Numbered from the stretch's first letter, positions 21,320 through 34,169 are shown. The stretch is DNA of 64,000 nt from Phoronis australis (GCA_002633005.1 NMRA01000113.1:273530-337529), one strand, 5' to 3'. Program-made: numbers and translations. Notes: a model not told the origin generated them from the letters alone.

Positions 21320-22103
21320 CGACACTGACTCTGAAGCGGAGGGCGAGGTGTTTAAGAAGTTGGTCGCCTGCTAATCTGACATTCAGTAAAACTCGCAGAA
21401 GTTGGACGTTATGTTGGCAAAGCCGGCGGTTGTCAGTTCTACGTGAATGAAGCCGATCCCTCTCAGTCTGACTGAAAAAAGTTTTTCGAGTTTCATGTAC
21501 AACTTTTGTTTTGTCATTCATTTTTGCAAATAAATACTTAAAATTAAAGTTACCTTTTTTCGTCTTCGGGGTATCGACTATGTCCTAAATTATACGACTT
21601 CCACGACTTAAGTGCCATTCCTGGTATTGCTGTGGATTTGACAACTACTTGAAGCGCTCTGGATACACGTTAGGGTCGCTACTGCATCGACGTTTGGGCG
21701 CGCATCACGCCATATTTAAATTCCCTAACACGCCAGACGGCGGTAGGTCTTAGACAAGTTTCAGATCGAGCCGCTACTTGCAGCCACGTCAGTAAAGCTG
21801 AGTTGAAGATCAAAAGAGTACCTGATGCACTGCACAGCCCCCAATTTCTACGCGCGCAGTTAACAGACATTGCTATAATCAGAGAAGGCCCGTGAACAAT
21901 GTGTCCACCTCGGCGCAAAATGTGAAGCCAGAGACCATTACCAGTAATATTGAAACCGTGAACTGCGCATGTGCGAAAATCACTCAGTCAGCCCCCTCCA
22001 GCATACATGAGATTCGCAGAAAACACAAAGTGGGGGTCTTATTTATGAACCAATCACATTTGCCGATAGCACATAACATAGATAAGTACTTAAAAACGTG
22101 GCC
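21320..22103. other. Spacer without recognisable gene
   Basis: Nothing coding was recognised. The bases just after 21316 (gacactgactctgaagcgga) may be further decayed gag. Confidence 0.35.
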
Positions 22104-22214
22104 ATGTTTCAGCAAAATTGGAAGAAATTTTATGTTCAACATGGTATGGTTAAAGTTTGGGCTTATTTTGTCGCTTCGATCAGTGAAATCGCCGCTGAAA
22201 ACCCGAAAGTGCAG
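22104..22214 (+). CDS. Possible orphan first exon
   Basis: A 37-codon frame starts at ATG 22104 and ends exactly at a strong donor, CAG|gtgaga. It reads MFQQNWKKFYVQ, then GMVKVWAYFVASIS and EIAAENPKVQ, a hydrophobic/amphipathic composition that looks protein-like rather than random. No matching downstream exon was identified, and the family is not recognised. It could be the start of an unannotated gene running toward 23-24 kb or a chance frame. Confidence 0.25.
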
Positions 22215-23282
22215 GTGAGAAAACGATTATTTTCGACCAAGCCTTTCATGTGCTGTTAGTTGCCAATAGACCCAACAGATGTCAGTATAATCAAGATTTA
22301 AATGTAGGAGTTTGAAGAAAATTAGACAAAAAATTGTATTTAACATGGGGTGGCCGAAAATTGCCAATTTTGGCCTTTTGATATCAGTTTAGTTTATCAT
22401 AGACTATCATCAGTGGGTCTACTTAATTCGAAGTTTTTGGTTAAGTCACTGATGATGTTCACACCAGTTTACTAATAAACGTTTGCTTTAAATATAAGTT
22501 TGATTGCAATGCTCTCAGCAGTGCGTGCAGCAGCGATTGGCCCTTGATCGGCCTATGGGCACTAAACCAAAGTAACTATGTTAGGGAAACACAAGTACCT
22601 GAGCTGTTTACGATCCACTTAAGAGAAAAATGTTTTTGTACCTAATATTAATTTGTTTTAGAGTATTGCGGGCATGGTTTCAAATTGAAAGGAGTCATCA
22701 CAAGTTGCATTTATGAGAATTGTACTGTTGCATTGCGAAAAACTAGTCTACTGAGGTAGTGCGAGATAAGGCAATGGGTAAAAAGGACCGCTTTGACTTG
22801 CTTATGAGTGGTAACCCTTGATATTGGCCAGACATCTTTAAAGACAGGTTTTGTCTTTCCTTTTAATGGAATATATTTGAACTTATGGTAATTTTGTGCA
22901 ACAAGCGCCACAAAATCAAGAATAACCTTCCTATTGCTTCTCTCGATTAGACACGCGGAGTGTGAAGCGCTGACTGGTCCATAAGCGATGACCTAGTTTA
23001 CGCAGAGAACCTGGCGGATGACCTAGTTTACGTATTGCTGGTAATGCGGAGATAGGTTGTGTTAGTCTCTGTAGTCTTATCGATCGAAATCGAAAGTTTC
23101 TTGGTACAAAATCCTTTTGTAAAAACGATACTAGCCCTAATAAACTAGTTGCTGAAGTCAACCCACGAAACAATCATTTTTATTGACATTGGGAGCAAGT
23201 TTGTGGTCACCAACGCGAATCAGCCAGGCGAGTGAACTTTGAGCTGGGCGAGTAGATTTTCTGGCGAGCAGGGTTTTGAAAC
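22215..23282. other. Spacer without recognisable gene
   Basis: The only notable structure is a direct repeat of 'gatgacctagtttacg' at about 22987 and 23019. It could equally be the intron after the candidate exon at 22104. Confidence 0.3.
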
Positions 23283-23486
23283 ATGGGTATATCCCTGAGA
23301 CCAGAGGGCAACATGATGCCACAGTTTAAGGAACACATTGTCCTGAACAATTCAGAAAACACGAGTGACACGCTACTAAAGAAAGTCTACCCAATGTGTA
23401 TAAGTCAGTGTAAAGACCCTGACCAGTTCCTTAGTGACCTACTTGACGAGGCCAACCCTGATTGTGTGTTCATTCCAAAGATTTAG
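23283..23486 (+). CDS. Hypothetical 67 aa ORF
   Basis: It runs from ATG to stop and reads MGISLRPEGNMMPQFKEHIV, then NTSDTLLKKVYPMCIS, KDPDQFLSDLLDEANPDC and VFIPKI. The composition is protein-like, with acidic helices and few rare codons. A possible acceptor (ggcgagcag) lies just upstream, but a TGA in frame precedes the ATG. The family is not recognised. It might be the last exon of a gene or part of an unknown mobile element. Confidence 0.3.
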   Translation: MGISLRPEGNMMPQFKEHIVLNNSENTSDTLLKKVYPMCISQCKDPDQFLSDLLDEANPDCVFIPKI

Positions 23487-25400
23487 TGAAGTAGAGACTG
23501 TCTCTGAAGAAGCAATTAATGTGTGCCATTATATTGTTTAGGTTTATTAGGTGGTGCTCAGGCCATGTTTTCAATAACATGACAATGTTGACTTGCAAAA
23601 TGATGACTGCATTCAGAACTTGAAAACTATTGTAGACTTGTTTCTTAACACTGAAACATGCAGCAAAATAGAAATGTTGACACAAGGTCAGTCTGTTCAC
23701 AAGAACAGAGCAATTCTTCGAAGACTGCTGCGGACATTACCCAAAAACACCGAGATGATACAGACCAGTGCCAGATGGCAACGCCAGCTTGAGCCACAAA
23801 CAGCAACATGACAGCAAAGCAAGGCCTGTTTATGCACACCATCATGTGAAGCAATGCCGCTGCAATGAAAGGCGGTCTGTTTTAGATTACGGATCCGCCA
23901 CCTGGATTTTCAGAAGAAATGTAGAAAGAAGTTGTAATAACTTTTTGCAACACCATTTCTAAAGTCTAGTGTTCTATTTACACCAACCTCTAGCCTATTT
24001 ACACTGGCACAGCATTTTGGTAGATTAGTTCACTAGCCATCTACATGTGAAGCAACATTCTTAAAAAGAGCTCGAATATATTGTGCACAATTAACAACAA
24101 CAAACAAAAATCCTTGGTGAGGCGACAAAGTGATAGGAGGCGAGGACGAGAATTTGACAGGCAAGACAGATGTGACATCAGCTTCATCGTCTGATACGGT
24201 AACATTAACTGAACTTAAGGTGCTGATTATTTAATCTTCAAAAAGACTCGAGGGCATATTACAATGAAAACTAACTATTGCTGTGAGTCAACTTGACGAA
24301 GAGAAAAAGTATCAATCATTTTTGTCAGACCAGTTAGATGATGTTGACAATATTTAAAGACATTGACCTTGTCGGTGATAAACTTGCTCTGACTGAGATG
24401 CGTCATAAATAAAGTTTCGTATTTTGGTCTTACTTGATTATCCAGTGATATACTACGCACTAACATGCCTCGTGATTTTAAAGCATATAAATTGGACCAA
24501 ACTGCAAGTAACAATGTAAGCCTTGTTAATCATAAATTATTAACTGCACGGTGTGTTCCTGGAGGCATGTGAATAATATGTCTCTACAGTAAGAGCTAAT
24601 AGTGTCAATATTGAGGGGTTCAGTCAGTATGTGCCGTAAGAGCATGAGAGTCTTTCAAAGTACGCAGGAAAATTAGAAATGACCTAATGATCCACAAACC
24701 AATTGCTGATGGTGCATTAGTTTATTTGCTAACAAGAGACTTGCATAGAATATCAACCATCACCACCCTTTGTTGGTGGCCACCAATTAGCGGACAGACA
24801 GCAGGTTTAGTACTACTTTCCATCTTCTCCAATGGAGAGAGTTGCATCGCAACACTAATGGAACATAACCCACCTGTTGATAAAACCAGTTTTTACTCAA
24901 CAATGGCCAAAGGAAGATGATAGACTCCTTCAAACCATAGCGGTCACACTCCAAGTGAACTTAATGTGTCAATCACAAATCATGTTTGTACTTTGAGGTC
25001 ACTCATCTAGAAGACAGAGCATGACCTATTCAAGCAGGTATACCAGATTGAGTTGGTGAATATTGACATTTATCAGTACAAACACGAGTTAAAATTCAAC
25101 ACTTGACATTGGATGAAATATTTACCCATTTTCTGCACACAGAAACAAGTTGACAACCTTTTACATTTGAATGTTAAGAGTGTATCATCGCTTGACTCAT
25201 TGGCAAGCACCCCTAGTCAATCATGGGGTTGTTGACATCACTATTGAAACAATCGGTAATACGTAGCAGTTAATCAGATAAATGACATGCAATTCCCCAT
25301 CATGGCCACTGGGTGCAAATAAAACTTATCATCACAGTGGCTGCAATGACAAGTTATCATCTATTATGACCACGAAAAAAGAGTTTTGACAGATTAATTT
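23487..25400. other. Spacer without recognisable gene
   Basis: Short open stretches lack domain motifs. The part nearest 25442 should include the 3' UTR of the minus-strand RBFA gene; no clear poly(A) signal was pinned down. Confidence 0.35.
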
Positions 25401-25441
25401 TGGAACATACCAGTGATTACAATCTAAATAAATGCAAACCC

Positions 25442-28400
25442 TCATCTGTGCCTATCACCAAGTGGGCCACTATCATCTTCATCACTTTCAAATTCCACAT
25501 CTTCATCCCATTCTTCTACCACATCAAGTTCTGCATCCTGTTGTGCGACTACTTCAGTATCTGTCCAGTCATGCGTATTCGTCAGAGCATGAGATCGTGT
25601 CTTAACTGCATGTTTTCTCTTCTGCACAAGCTTCCAACTTTTTGCTACAGTGTCACTGTCTAAAACATCAACTGAATCGCCAGAGTCACAAAATCGATTC
25701 AATAGCTTCTGCTTACGAGTATTAACTTGTCTAGTCATTGTTTCATAATCTACATCGTAAAGATCAGAGCGAAGAGTTATCTCACTCAAGTCACCATGTA
25801 GTTCTTCATCCTCAATGTCCTCACTTGTGTTCGTATCTTCATGAGTTCCCATGTCAGCAATTTTCAGCAGCTGCTCAATCTCAGCATAGCGTGCCACAGT
25901 TAAATCCTTGAGAAAGTTGATCTTGGGAACGTTGGCCAGCACTCGAAGTTGTGTGAGTTCATGCCTTAAATACAAGTGTTCAAATGTCCTTCAGTTAACA
26001 ACAATGCAATGAAGAACACCAAGAGTAGAGAACCAGTGCACACTCGCATTGGCCACAAATTTCCTTGACATTTGCACTGTTAACTTGCTTGTTGTGTGGT
26101 GTTACCTTCCACCATTGTATAAACCAGGAAATTCATTTACAACTGTGGATTGTGAGAGGATTTTTGATATATATTTTTGACAACACGACTAAAAGCTGTT
26201 GAAAAAGAAACTCCAGCAAAAAATTAAGACTATACAAATTAACATACTTTTGAATATCAATCCTTTTACGTTGTAAAAATGTCCAAGAACAGAATTCATA
26301 ATGACTCATCCAGTGCTCTATAACACTGACCCATACCACATTAAATCATTCCAGTCTATTCATAAATCAAGTAAACTATAATAAATTGAAACAACTGAAA
26401 AAGTGCAAAGTAATACCTCATCTTATAACAGTGTTCCTGGAGGAGAGAGTTGATCTTATCATCTTTCTCAGCTACACCGCTGGCCAACCAAGAGATGTTT
26501 ATGCAGTTGAAGTCAGGAGGGATCTCCACCTGCAAAGTGTCAACACATTGTGATCTCAGTGTATGGCTATCACACCTATTAAATACATTTGGGATAGATA
26601 GGGAAGATTTATTAACACTACATGGGAGCCTTCCACGTTCCATATTTCAAAGCATATTTGAGTGCCAAGTAACAGACAGTATTTTTCTTTCAAAAGCAAC
26701 CTCACCAACAAATCACTCGGTAACAACAAAAATTAAAGCGGCCATAAACCGCAGTCGGTAAACCCTTTGAAATAAGGTCAAAGTCTGCAGAGTGAAAGGA
26801 TAGAATCAAGTGCCATGCACACCACACTCCAACTGCACATCAAACACTAACCGCACACCACGAAATTGCAATTGTGTGAACACCTTTATCTTGAGAAATA
26901 ATGTAGCGAATATAACTGCACAGAAATCAAAACCTTCAAAAGAACTTATTCACTCGAAGATTCAACTTTTTACTTTCGCTTGTCACTCCACTATTTGCAA
27001 TTTTTAACCTACCAGTGAACTCATGAACTAAGCATTCACTGGTCTCATTGGCTGGCATTTAGGTCACTAAATGACATCATTAGGTCAAAAACTAAGACTA
27101 GATGATGGCAGACGATTTGATTCATTGTTGTTGGAAGAAACTAATAAGAGGCAACATATAATCAGTAAGACCGTTTGCGGTTTCATGAACATGTCAAGAG
27201 AATTTGGTTTGGATAGTACTAAAAAACTGAACAAGAATTTTCCTCCCATTTATATCCATATCACCAAGTGATGAAAAGCCCTCCAGTGGACATTTAGCTC
27301 TGTTTAAGAGCTGAGTATTGGCTACTATAAACACATGTTCTAATTTAGACCACTTGCCAGCAATAATATTGGTCTCCGCTTGTTCCTCACTCAGATTGGA
27401 AGTAATGTCTGGTTTACTAAAGAACTGACATTTCATTATTCCTTAAGAGCCAGGTCACAAAATGACAAGCCAATTTGTAGAGCCTGGTCACAAGCAATAA
27501 TAACGGTAAGTAATCTAATTTGAAGTTAAATTTTATAGTGGAAGGCTGGTTTATAGCTGTTTTAACAACAATGCTTTAATTAATGGCTGTCAGGTTGTCA
27601 CAACTGTTGTCTTCTTAACTGTAAATAGGGACCAGGGTAATGGTCTGATATAACGTGCCCGAATTTTGAGAACCAGTTCTCTCCACTGAATAACGGGCAT
27701 CAAACTGGTTCGCACGTTATATCAACCTATTCCCAACATGGTATTTGAATACACAATTGCATGCTCACCTTCGAGATTTCCACTCCATACTTGACCAAAT
27801 CATCACCAAGAGTTCCAGAGTTGATGAGAGCACTAACGTTCTCGTGAACTAAAGATCCCACCTGCTGAAGCCGTTTTGTTAGACCAAGACGAAGAGCCTG
27901 TTGATGTTTCAGAGAGTTGGATGGAGAACTTAAATGCTAAAATAGAATAAATCTTTTAAAGCCAGATAACAATGACATCACATCAAATGAGAAATTTAAT
28001 GGGGTTTGAGCCAGATAAACAGGTTACAGAATCTAATTAATCTGCATAAAGTAATCGATTTTGACATGCACTACCATTACTGTAACCATTATTGTAATCA
28101 TTATTTCACTGTTTAAAGTGGCAATAAAACAGTTATCCGTCAAAGAAACTATGGCAACTTTTGATTTAGGCCACTTAACATCATGCGATTACTTTTAACT
28201 TGCTCCTTGCTCAGATGAGAAGCAATTTTTGGTCTTCAATAGGAAAGATCATTTTTGCTTGAGACCATGCTCAATGAATACACTGACACTGTGACAACTC
28301 AACTTAAAGAGCCTCGTCTCCAGCATTAATAAACAGTTAGTCCAGAAATCACACCTGTTTTGACACAGGAACAACTTGGTTTTAATTGCTCTTAGACAAA

Positions 28401-30364
28401 GGTTGTTTCTTGTGATGAGAGGTGGGTTTATAGCTGCTTCAAAAGAACCTTTAAATATCTCTCTCAATAGAAAAGCAAAGGTAACGACCAACTGTATGTC
28501 AACTCTATGCGGTTACAAATTTTTTGCAAGCGTTATTTCATAAAAAAGCAGTTTAATGCCAGTAAAGTGCGCCATTCCGTTATCTCAAATAAATTGTAGA
28601 AATATGCAAGGGTAATCACGCTTACCATAGGACTGTAATAGAATTTCTTCTTCCTGAAAATAATACCAGAACTGTGAATTAATATGTTTCTGTCACAAAA
28701 AATACAAGGTTAATACACAGCCATTCACAATGACAATAATGCCTGTGCAGTAAGCGCACATGTGATCACAAGTACCTTGCGCTAAAGCCTTGAAAACATT
28801 TGTCAATGTTCACTGCAATGAAAATGAATTAACTCGGTGTGGAGTGCTGACATCTCGTCTGGTCATGCCTTCTATCATTATTGAACGCCAACATAGAAAA
28901 TCCAGTGATACTGAGATTTGAACCCAGATTTGGAGGCTTTAGTTAGATGTACATTACACCAGGAAGTCACATGATATAACAATCCCATAGTGCAACTGTC
29001 CGTTTAACTGAAATTCTGTTAAGCGGATAGTGTTGGTAGATCAAATACGCAATTCTCAACAGAACTAACCAGTAAGGGCACTAATTCATCCAAGGGAAAT
29101 ATTTCGGGGTGAGGGGGAAAATTCCACCTCCCAATCACCATCAACAACCCCAATCCACCGGTACTGGTCGGATATAGGGACCGCTTTATCCGACCAGCGC
29201 CATCGTCACCTGTGTGGGTGTCAAGTGATTTGGACCTCGAAGGGAATTTTTCAATCACTTGAGGGGAATTTTGTGGACATCATGAGGGGAATTGTACATG
29301 ATTTTTCAATATTTTTCAGAAGGGAATGGGTCCGATATTCGGCAACAATATCGAAGGATTGAGGGCCTTGCCAGCTGAGAGCTAGATATATGAAGACTAA
29401 CACTGCTGTCTCTTAACTTCACAGACCTCGAAATTTCACACCAGCTGCATGGTTCTGCTCGTCACCACACTGTGAAACTTATTTCAGCATGCGTGTGACA
29501 TCAGCAATACAAAACTACAAAAGGGTCTTCGTCAACATTTACCATTCTGCTGTAGTCGTAGCCAAGATTACCCGACCTGGGAATCGAACCAGCGACCCCC
29601 CCAAAACCAGCGAGCGTGCTAACCATTCAGCTAATAGGCAATTGCCCGTTAGCACGTGGCTAACAGTAACAGAGGCTCATATGATTCACCGGAAGCATAT
29701 CTATGTAACATCCCCCCCCTTTTCTACGGAACAGGCGCGCCACCAGGAAGGTGAACACCGGGTTGTCTCGCATACAGATCATTAACTTCCTTTGGAACCT
29801 TTACCACCACAACACACATGAACAGAAGGTCGTCTCTCCTACAGGTCCTCAACTCCTGGAACTTTTTCCATCACCATGCGCGCCATCCAAGGCCCCGAGG
29901 GTACTAGTTAGCGGTGCTTCATTGGTAGACCATCCGTTTGCAGAGATTACCTGACCCCAGAATCGAACCAGCTACCCCCCTAAAATGATAAAACCGGCGA
30001 GCGGGCTAACCATTCACTTCAGGTATAAGTATATTGCACATCATTAGCAACTTTGCTGACTCTAAACAGAGGCTCATATGATTCACTGGAAGCACACCTA
30101 CAGCACTGCGTACCAAACGCACACTTGCAATACACTCATTAGTTTGAACATTTCTTGCTACACAACACGTAACACTTACGACATTCTGCCAAGGACTTTC
30201 TTCTGCATCATACTTTCCGTTTTGCGTTGAATCTTTCGCGAACTTTTGGCCTTCGACAACCCAAAACTAGACACAGAGCAGTGAAATCCCCGTCTTTCCA
30301 AGGAAAGGAGGAGAGTTTCGCGAAATATCGTGCAAAGCACACTAACTCCGCCACCAGCTGCCAT
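25442..30364 (-). CDS. RBFA: Mitochondrial ribosome-binding factor A
   Basis: RBFA binds the maturing small mitochondrial ribosomal subunit near the 3' end of its rRNA and assists late assembly, including rRNA dimethylation. There are five coding exons on the minus strand: 30364-30180, 28653-28626, 27936-27769, 26529-26417 and 25964-25442. All phases match, giving 338 aa without stops, close to the human protein (about 340 aa). The N-terminus (MAAGGGVSVLCTIFRETLLL, then several Arg/Ser) looks like a mitochondrial targeting peptide. KKFYYSP is the motif that follows it in the family. The KH-like RbfA domain runs from about residue 75 to 210: ALRLGLTKRLQQVGSLVHE, VKYGVEISKVEIPPDFNCI and KMRHELTQLRVLANVPKI, ending LLKIADMG. 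The C-terminal third is acidic and ends EWDEDVEFESDEDDSG, also typical of animal RBFA. Exon 2 is only 28 bp. Exon 5 uses an AAG rather than CAG acceptor. The introns hold small repeats only. Confidence 0.93.
27627..27733. repeat. Small MITE in RBFA intron
   Basis: The ends are inverted copies: GATATAACGTGC near 27639 faces GCACGTTATATC near 27712, with the flanking words 'gggtaatggtc' and 'gaatagg' loosely paired. The interior carries GAACCAGTTC and AACTGGTTCG, again inverted. At about 107 bp with no coding capacity, this is a miniature inverted-repeat element. Confidence 0.55.
29552..29710 (-). mobile_element. tRNA-derived SINE, copy 1
   Basis: On the minus strand it has an A box (TAGCTGAATGGTTAGCACGC, complement of 29614-29633) and a B box (GGTTCGATTCC, near 29580-29590) at tRNA-like spacing, followed by a shared tail with 'cggtgaatcatatgagcctc'. 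The same unit occurs at 29941-30102 and 61889-62048, all in the same orientation. It is RNA polymerase III-type and non-coding. Confidence 0.75.
29941..30102 (-). mobile_element. tRNA-derived SINE, copy 2
   Basis: This is a diverged copy of the SINE at 29552: the B box region 'cagaatcgaaccag', the A box region 'gcgggctaaccattcac' and the 'gaggctcatatgattcact' tail are all present. The middle is altered ('ttcaggtataagtatattgc'). It lies about 80 bp downstream of the donor of RBFA exon 1. Confidence 0.65.
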
Positions 30365-30620
30365 GTGATAGGCCGGTTAATGGGTCAACACGCGAAATGG
30401 CCAAGCTTGTTTTCCCCACTGCACTACCGGAAGAACTGGTGTCTGTGCGCGCGCAAGGAGGTCAAGTCGGTGACCTCTACCGGATGTTCTATCTGACCTC
30501 CTGCTAACCTGGTTCCCGGGCCTCACAAGATGACGTCACGAGGGTCTGTGCAGGAGACTAACCTCCTGCCTCCCGTTCAGTAACGCTAGGACCTCGCTAA
30601 AAAGCAAGACTTCGCGAGAT
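30365..30620 (-). promoter_or_regulatory. Probable RBFA promoter region
   Basis: This is the sequence directly upstream of the RBFA start codon. It is richer in CpG (cgcgaaat, gcgcgcaagg, cggttaat) than the surrounding AT-rich spacer. No TATA box was seen. It is assigned by position only. Confidence 0.35.
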
Positions 30621-30817
30621 TACGTGAGATATTGCCGTGCATTTTAAATGAAAACACGTGTCTTTGACTAGGTTTAAGCTAGGTCCTAGCGTAGGTCCTA
30701 GCGTCTACTGAACGCACGCCTGGTTTCGGGCTACCCTTACCCTCTGACACAGCGCCACCTATACAGCAACTTTCGTTTAGCACTGTGATAGAGTGTAGGT
30801 TTCGGGCTTGCTGTAAT

Positions 30818-30923
30818 TACCGTAATCGTTCGGGTTAACGCCCTGGGCGGTTAAATTGGGAATCAAAAAAATCGGGGGAGGGCGGTTAACCGAGCATGGG
30901 CGTTAACCCGAACGATTACGGTA
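30818..30923. repeat. 106 bp MITE with 26 bp perfect terminal inverted repeats
   Basis: TACCGTAATCGTTCGGGTTA opens the left arm (30818-30843) and the right arm (30898-30923) is its exact reverse complement over 26 bp. The interior repeats GGGCGGTTAA words. There is no coding capacity. No clear target duplication flanks it. Confidence 0.8.
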
Positions 30924-30939
30924 GTATGAGTTGACGCCA

Positions 30940-31500
30940 ACAGGGTGATTTCCACGCCAGTGGACAACTGAGAAAGCGTGCACTGTTTACCCCAGACAAA
31001 GACTTTAGTATCTTTACCCAGAGTACCCACTTCCTCGGCGCATCAGGGCTTGGGTGCTGGTGTGCGGTAAATGAATTGGGAATCTTGCTTAATCTCAAGA
31101 TCGCGTATGCGAACTTGGAATACACGAGGAAACTTGACGTTCACTCAATAAAGGGCCTATCACGTTCACGTTGATAAATGTTTGCACTGCCACTAAATCA
31201 AATTACATGTTGATAAAATAAGGTATTTTTAACCAATCCTTTTCAACTAACACCATCATTGATTTAACCATTCACAACCTCTGATTCTTTACGCGTTAAA
31301 AGAGAAAATGGGTGGATCACGAGGCCAAATACAAAAATTCTTTACATGAATATAACATTTCACCTAATTGCCAGTATTCAATTCCAAGTTCACGCATTCT
31401 CGATCAGTTGAGATTCAAGCAGGATTCCAAATGTTGGCAAACACTGAGCAGTGGCGCCGGGCACAGATTGAATTGAGCTGTTGCCGGGCTTGTCCGATCT
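30940..31500 (+). repeat. Left arm of a large inverted repeat (unoccupied site)
   Basis: It matches, in inverted orientation, 34170-34378 plus 35930-36265. Landmarks are 'aaacttgacgttcactcaa' (31129), 'cacgttcacgttgataaa', 'tttttaaccaatcc' (31228), 'gggtggatcacgaggcca' (31310) and 'ttcaattccaagttcacgca' (31379). It also holds its own inverted pair (31078-31125 and 31379-31433). In this arm the sequence 'agagaaaatgggtgg' at 31301 is continuous; in the other arm a 1.5 kb mobile element sits at that point. Confidence 0.75.
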
Positions 31501-31785
31501 CATATTCAATCAGGAGCTAATTGCAGTCGTGTGAACAACGGAGCCCGAGAGTACGAGTTTCAAAGTCAAAAACAACTTAAAACACTCAGTAGGACTAAGG
31601 CAAACGACCAACATGTCCCGAATTTGAAAAGTAAATATTAACCGTCTTTTAGTTCGAATTTCAATGCTCTATAAAGAGAAATTAGTGAAAAGGTTTTTTC
31701 ACCAGCGCGGCTAATTAAGCCATGCGCATAAATTTGTGAATCGATTAGGACGGATTAGTCGCAGTCTGGCGCTTTGTCCCAAATA

Positions 31786-32446
31786 GCATCACTACGTTGG
31801 GCCGACGTCGCCATTCGTTGGCTCGAGGTCGGGTCGCGGTCGTTTTTTTTGACGTTGGTCCGACGTTGGTCGGCGGTCTACGACATACTGCCTTTAAAAG
31901 CCTGTTTTGCACTTCCAAGTAAATTCGACGCTTGCGATATTATTTTTTTAGTATTTGCCCTACTTTGAGTATTGTTCAGTCTTGACGTAGGACCAACGTT
32001 GGCTCAGCGTCGGGCACGTTTGACGTTTGGCCGACGCGGGTGCGACGCGGTGCGAGAAATCATATGTGGTGCTGAGTCCGACGTCGGTCCAACGTCGTGT
32101 CGTTGTCAAAAGTGTAGGCCCATTTAAATCATAGCGTCAAATTGCCAAAAAAGGGAAATTAAAAATCCGACTATGATTCAGAAAAAATATTTACTGCCGT
32201 GCATAAGTCAGCCTATTTGTCCTTCTTTGAGTATAATTGTTCAGTCTTGACGTCGAACCAACGCTGGCTCAGCGTTTGACGTTGTGCCGACGCGGGTGCG
32301 ACGCCGGGTGCGAGAAATCATATGTTGTGCTGAGTCCGACGTCGGTCCAACGTCGTGTCGTTGTCAAAATATAGGTCCATTTAATAGCGTCAAATTGAAA
32401 AAGGAAAATTAAAAATCCGTCAATTCATAAAAATATACTGCCGTGC
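31786..32446. repeat. GACGT-rich tandem repeat
   Basis: Units 31964-32202 and 32226-32446 share 'ttcagtcttgacgt', 'ccgacgcgggtgcgacg', 'gtccgacgtcggtccaacgt' and 'tactgccgtgc', a period of about 260 bp. The stretch before them (31790-31890) carries further GACGTTGGTCCGACGTTGG words. It is strongly CpG-rich against an AT-rich background and has no open frame. Palindromic GACGTC cores recur. Confidence 0.75.
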
Positions 32447-34169
32447 CCATATGTAACCCAGCCAGAGCCCAGCGACCCGGGGGAGGCCGCCCGCTGCCGT
32501 TCTTTGTTCGCCTCTGCGCTCGTGAGTCGTTTTCGTCACACCAAATAATTGGTAGTCATTGGCAACACTCTCTAATTTCCAAACAGTGTCATCTTCCACA
32601 GAATTTGCCACCGCTCAAACTGTTCCCGGCACGCGGGAGTGGCTGATGGTAGTAACGTGTTCGGGGGGTAACTAGTGACAAAACACCAAATGTTAATTAG
32701 CGTTTAGTTGCCTCAAGTGGTCGGGCCGGCATTAATAACTGCACGGCGCTGATTCCGTAGTTGATAGCCGCTGGGTGTCTTAATCTCACTGACGGTCTGT
32801 TTTCGGCTTTGGGCCTCGGCACGAAGCTGAGTGCATTCAAGCTGAAGGCTGAATTGAACGAGGCTACGGGGTTTTTTTTTCCATTCTGTCATCACACGAA
32901 ATGCAGTGGCCCCGGCATCTACTGAGACCGACATAATTTTACGGAGCTCCGCATTGGGCTGTATGCCCGGCCACATGTACGCGTATGATGAGATAAACCT
33001 GAGTTTCGAATAATAAGGCCTATAATTGTAGTTTATGGGAAAAGAATGTATAGTCTCAAGTAAAGAACTCCGTTGTAATAAATACGATCGGGCCGGGGGC
33101 GTTCCATCTGAATGCAGATGAAGAGTATCCGGCTACGGTAGATCTCAGGACTTACTAACCTGGAAACGGCGTGCCTCGGCGGCAAGTGAACACTACGAAT
33201 GAGAGTGGTGTGCAATTGTGCTAACGAGGCCGGATGCAGGGGTCGCAAATTGGTGAGCGGTTAGGAGGGTCACGAAAATGTGATCGGTGTCGATTCCAAG
33301 GACTGGGAAGGACTCTCCGAGGCAATGCGCGCAGACTGATTTGCTTGACGAGTTGTTGACAAGAGTCAAAACTGCTGAACTCCATCGGCCCCCTACTTCA
33401 CCGAACTATGTACGTGACACTATATATCAACAGAAGTGGTACAAAGGACCACTAACTTGTCATATTCTGTGGAGTAGAGCAATCATTACGGCCGGTATTA
33501 GTTAGCGATGGCGACAGGGTGAATGCGAGGAGTTCAGTGACTGAAAGATGTTTGGTTGACTGAAACCTAACCCGGTTAGGTCTTCGCAATCACGGTACGG
33601 CTCTTGTTAGACTTCGCCAGATCGCAAGCTTACTGAGAATCCTTCTTTACGGCGTTTTCCCGTTGCCCCCAACTTTTTGTTCGATTCTATATAGCCCAAC
33701 AACAAGTTGGGAAGTTTACCCCCGCAGCCAATACGACTGATTAACACCATTCTGACATTCATGGTTGGAGGGCCAGCTCTCTTTTGTTCGACTCTTCATT
33801 GCCGTCTAATCTTCAAAAAGATCGTATCTAGCCAGACTGGGCTGTGCTGTTAAAAATAAAAGTTAAGTTATACTATAACATATTTGAACATAAACCAATA
33901 GCATTTCTGAAATCCTCGTCTAATGGTGATCATTGTTTGGTTTTTGAATCGCCAAAATCGCCCAACTGCAACCGAAGTTCTGAGTGTACCAATTCGCTCT
34001 GGGTTTGTCGGTGTTTACGCGTGGTCTGTAATAAGCCTGGTAGATAATTGGCCCGCCTGTTGTCATAACAGACAAAGACTTTGCTTGGCAGTTAACAAAG
34101 AAGCTAGATGTTATTACACGCTCAGAACCCCCTTCGTCTGGTAAAGTCACTGAACAGGAAAACGCTGTC
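32447..34169. other. Spacer of the inverted repeat, no recognisable gene
   Basis: It is more GC-rich than average in places (32460-32530), but no exon with a domain motif was found on either strand. Confidence 0.35.

Noticed and set aside
29019-29258. Minus-strand frame of 79 aa upstream of RBFA exon 2
   Set aside because: It lies inside an RBFA intron, lacks splice sites in phase and has no recognisable domain.
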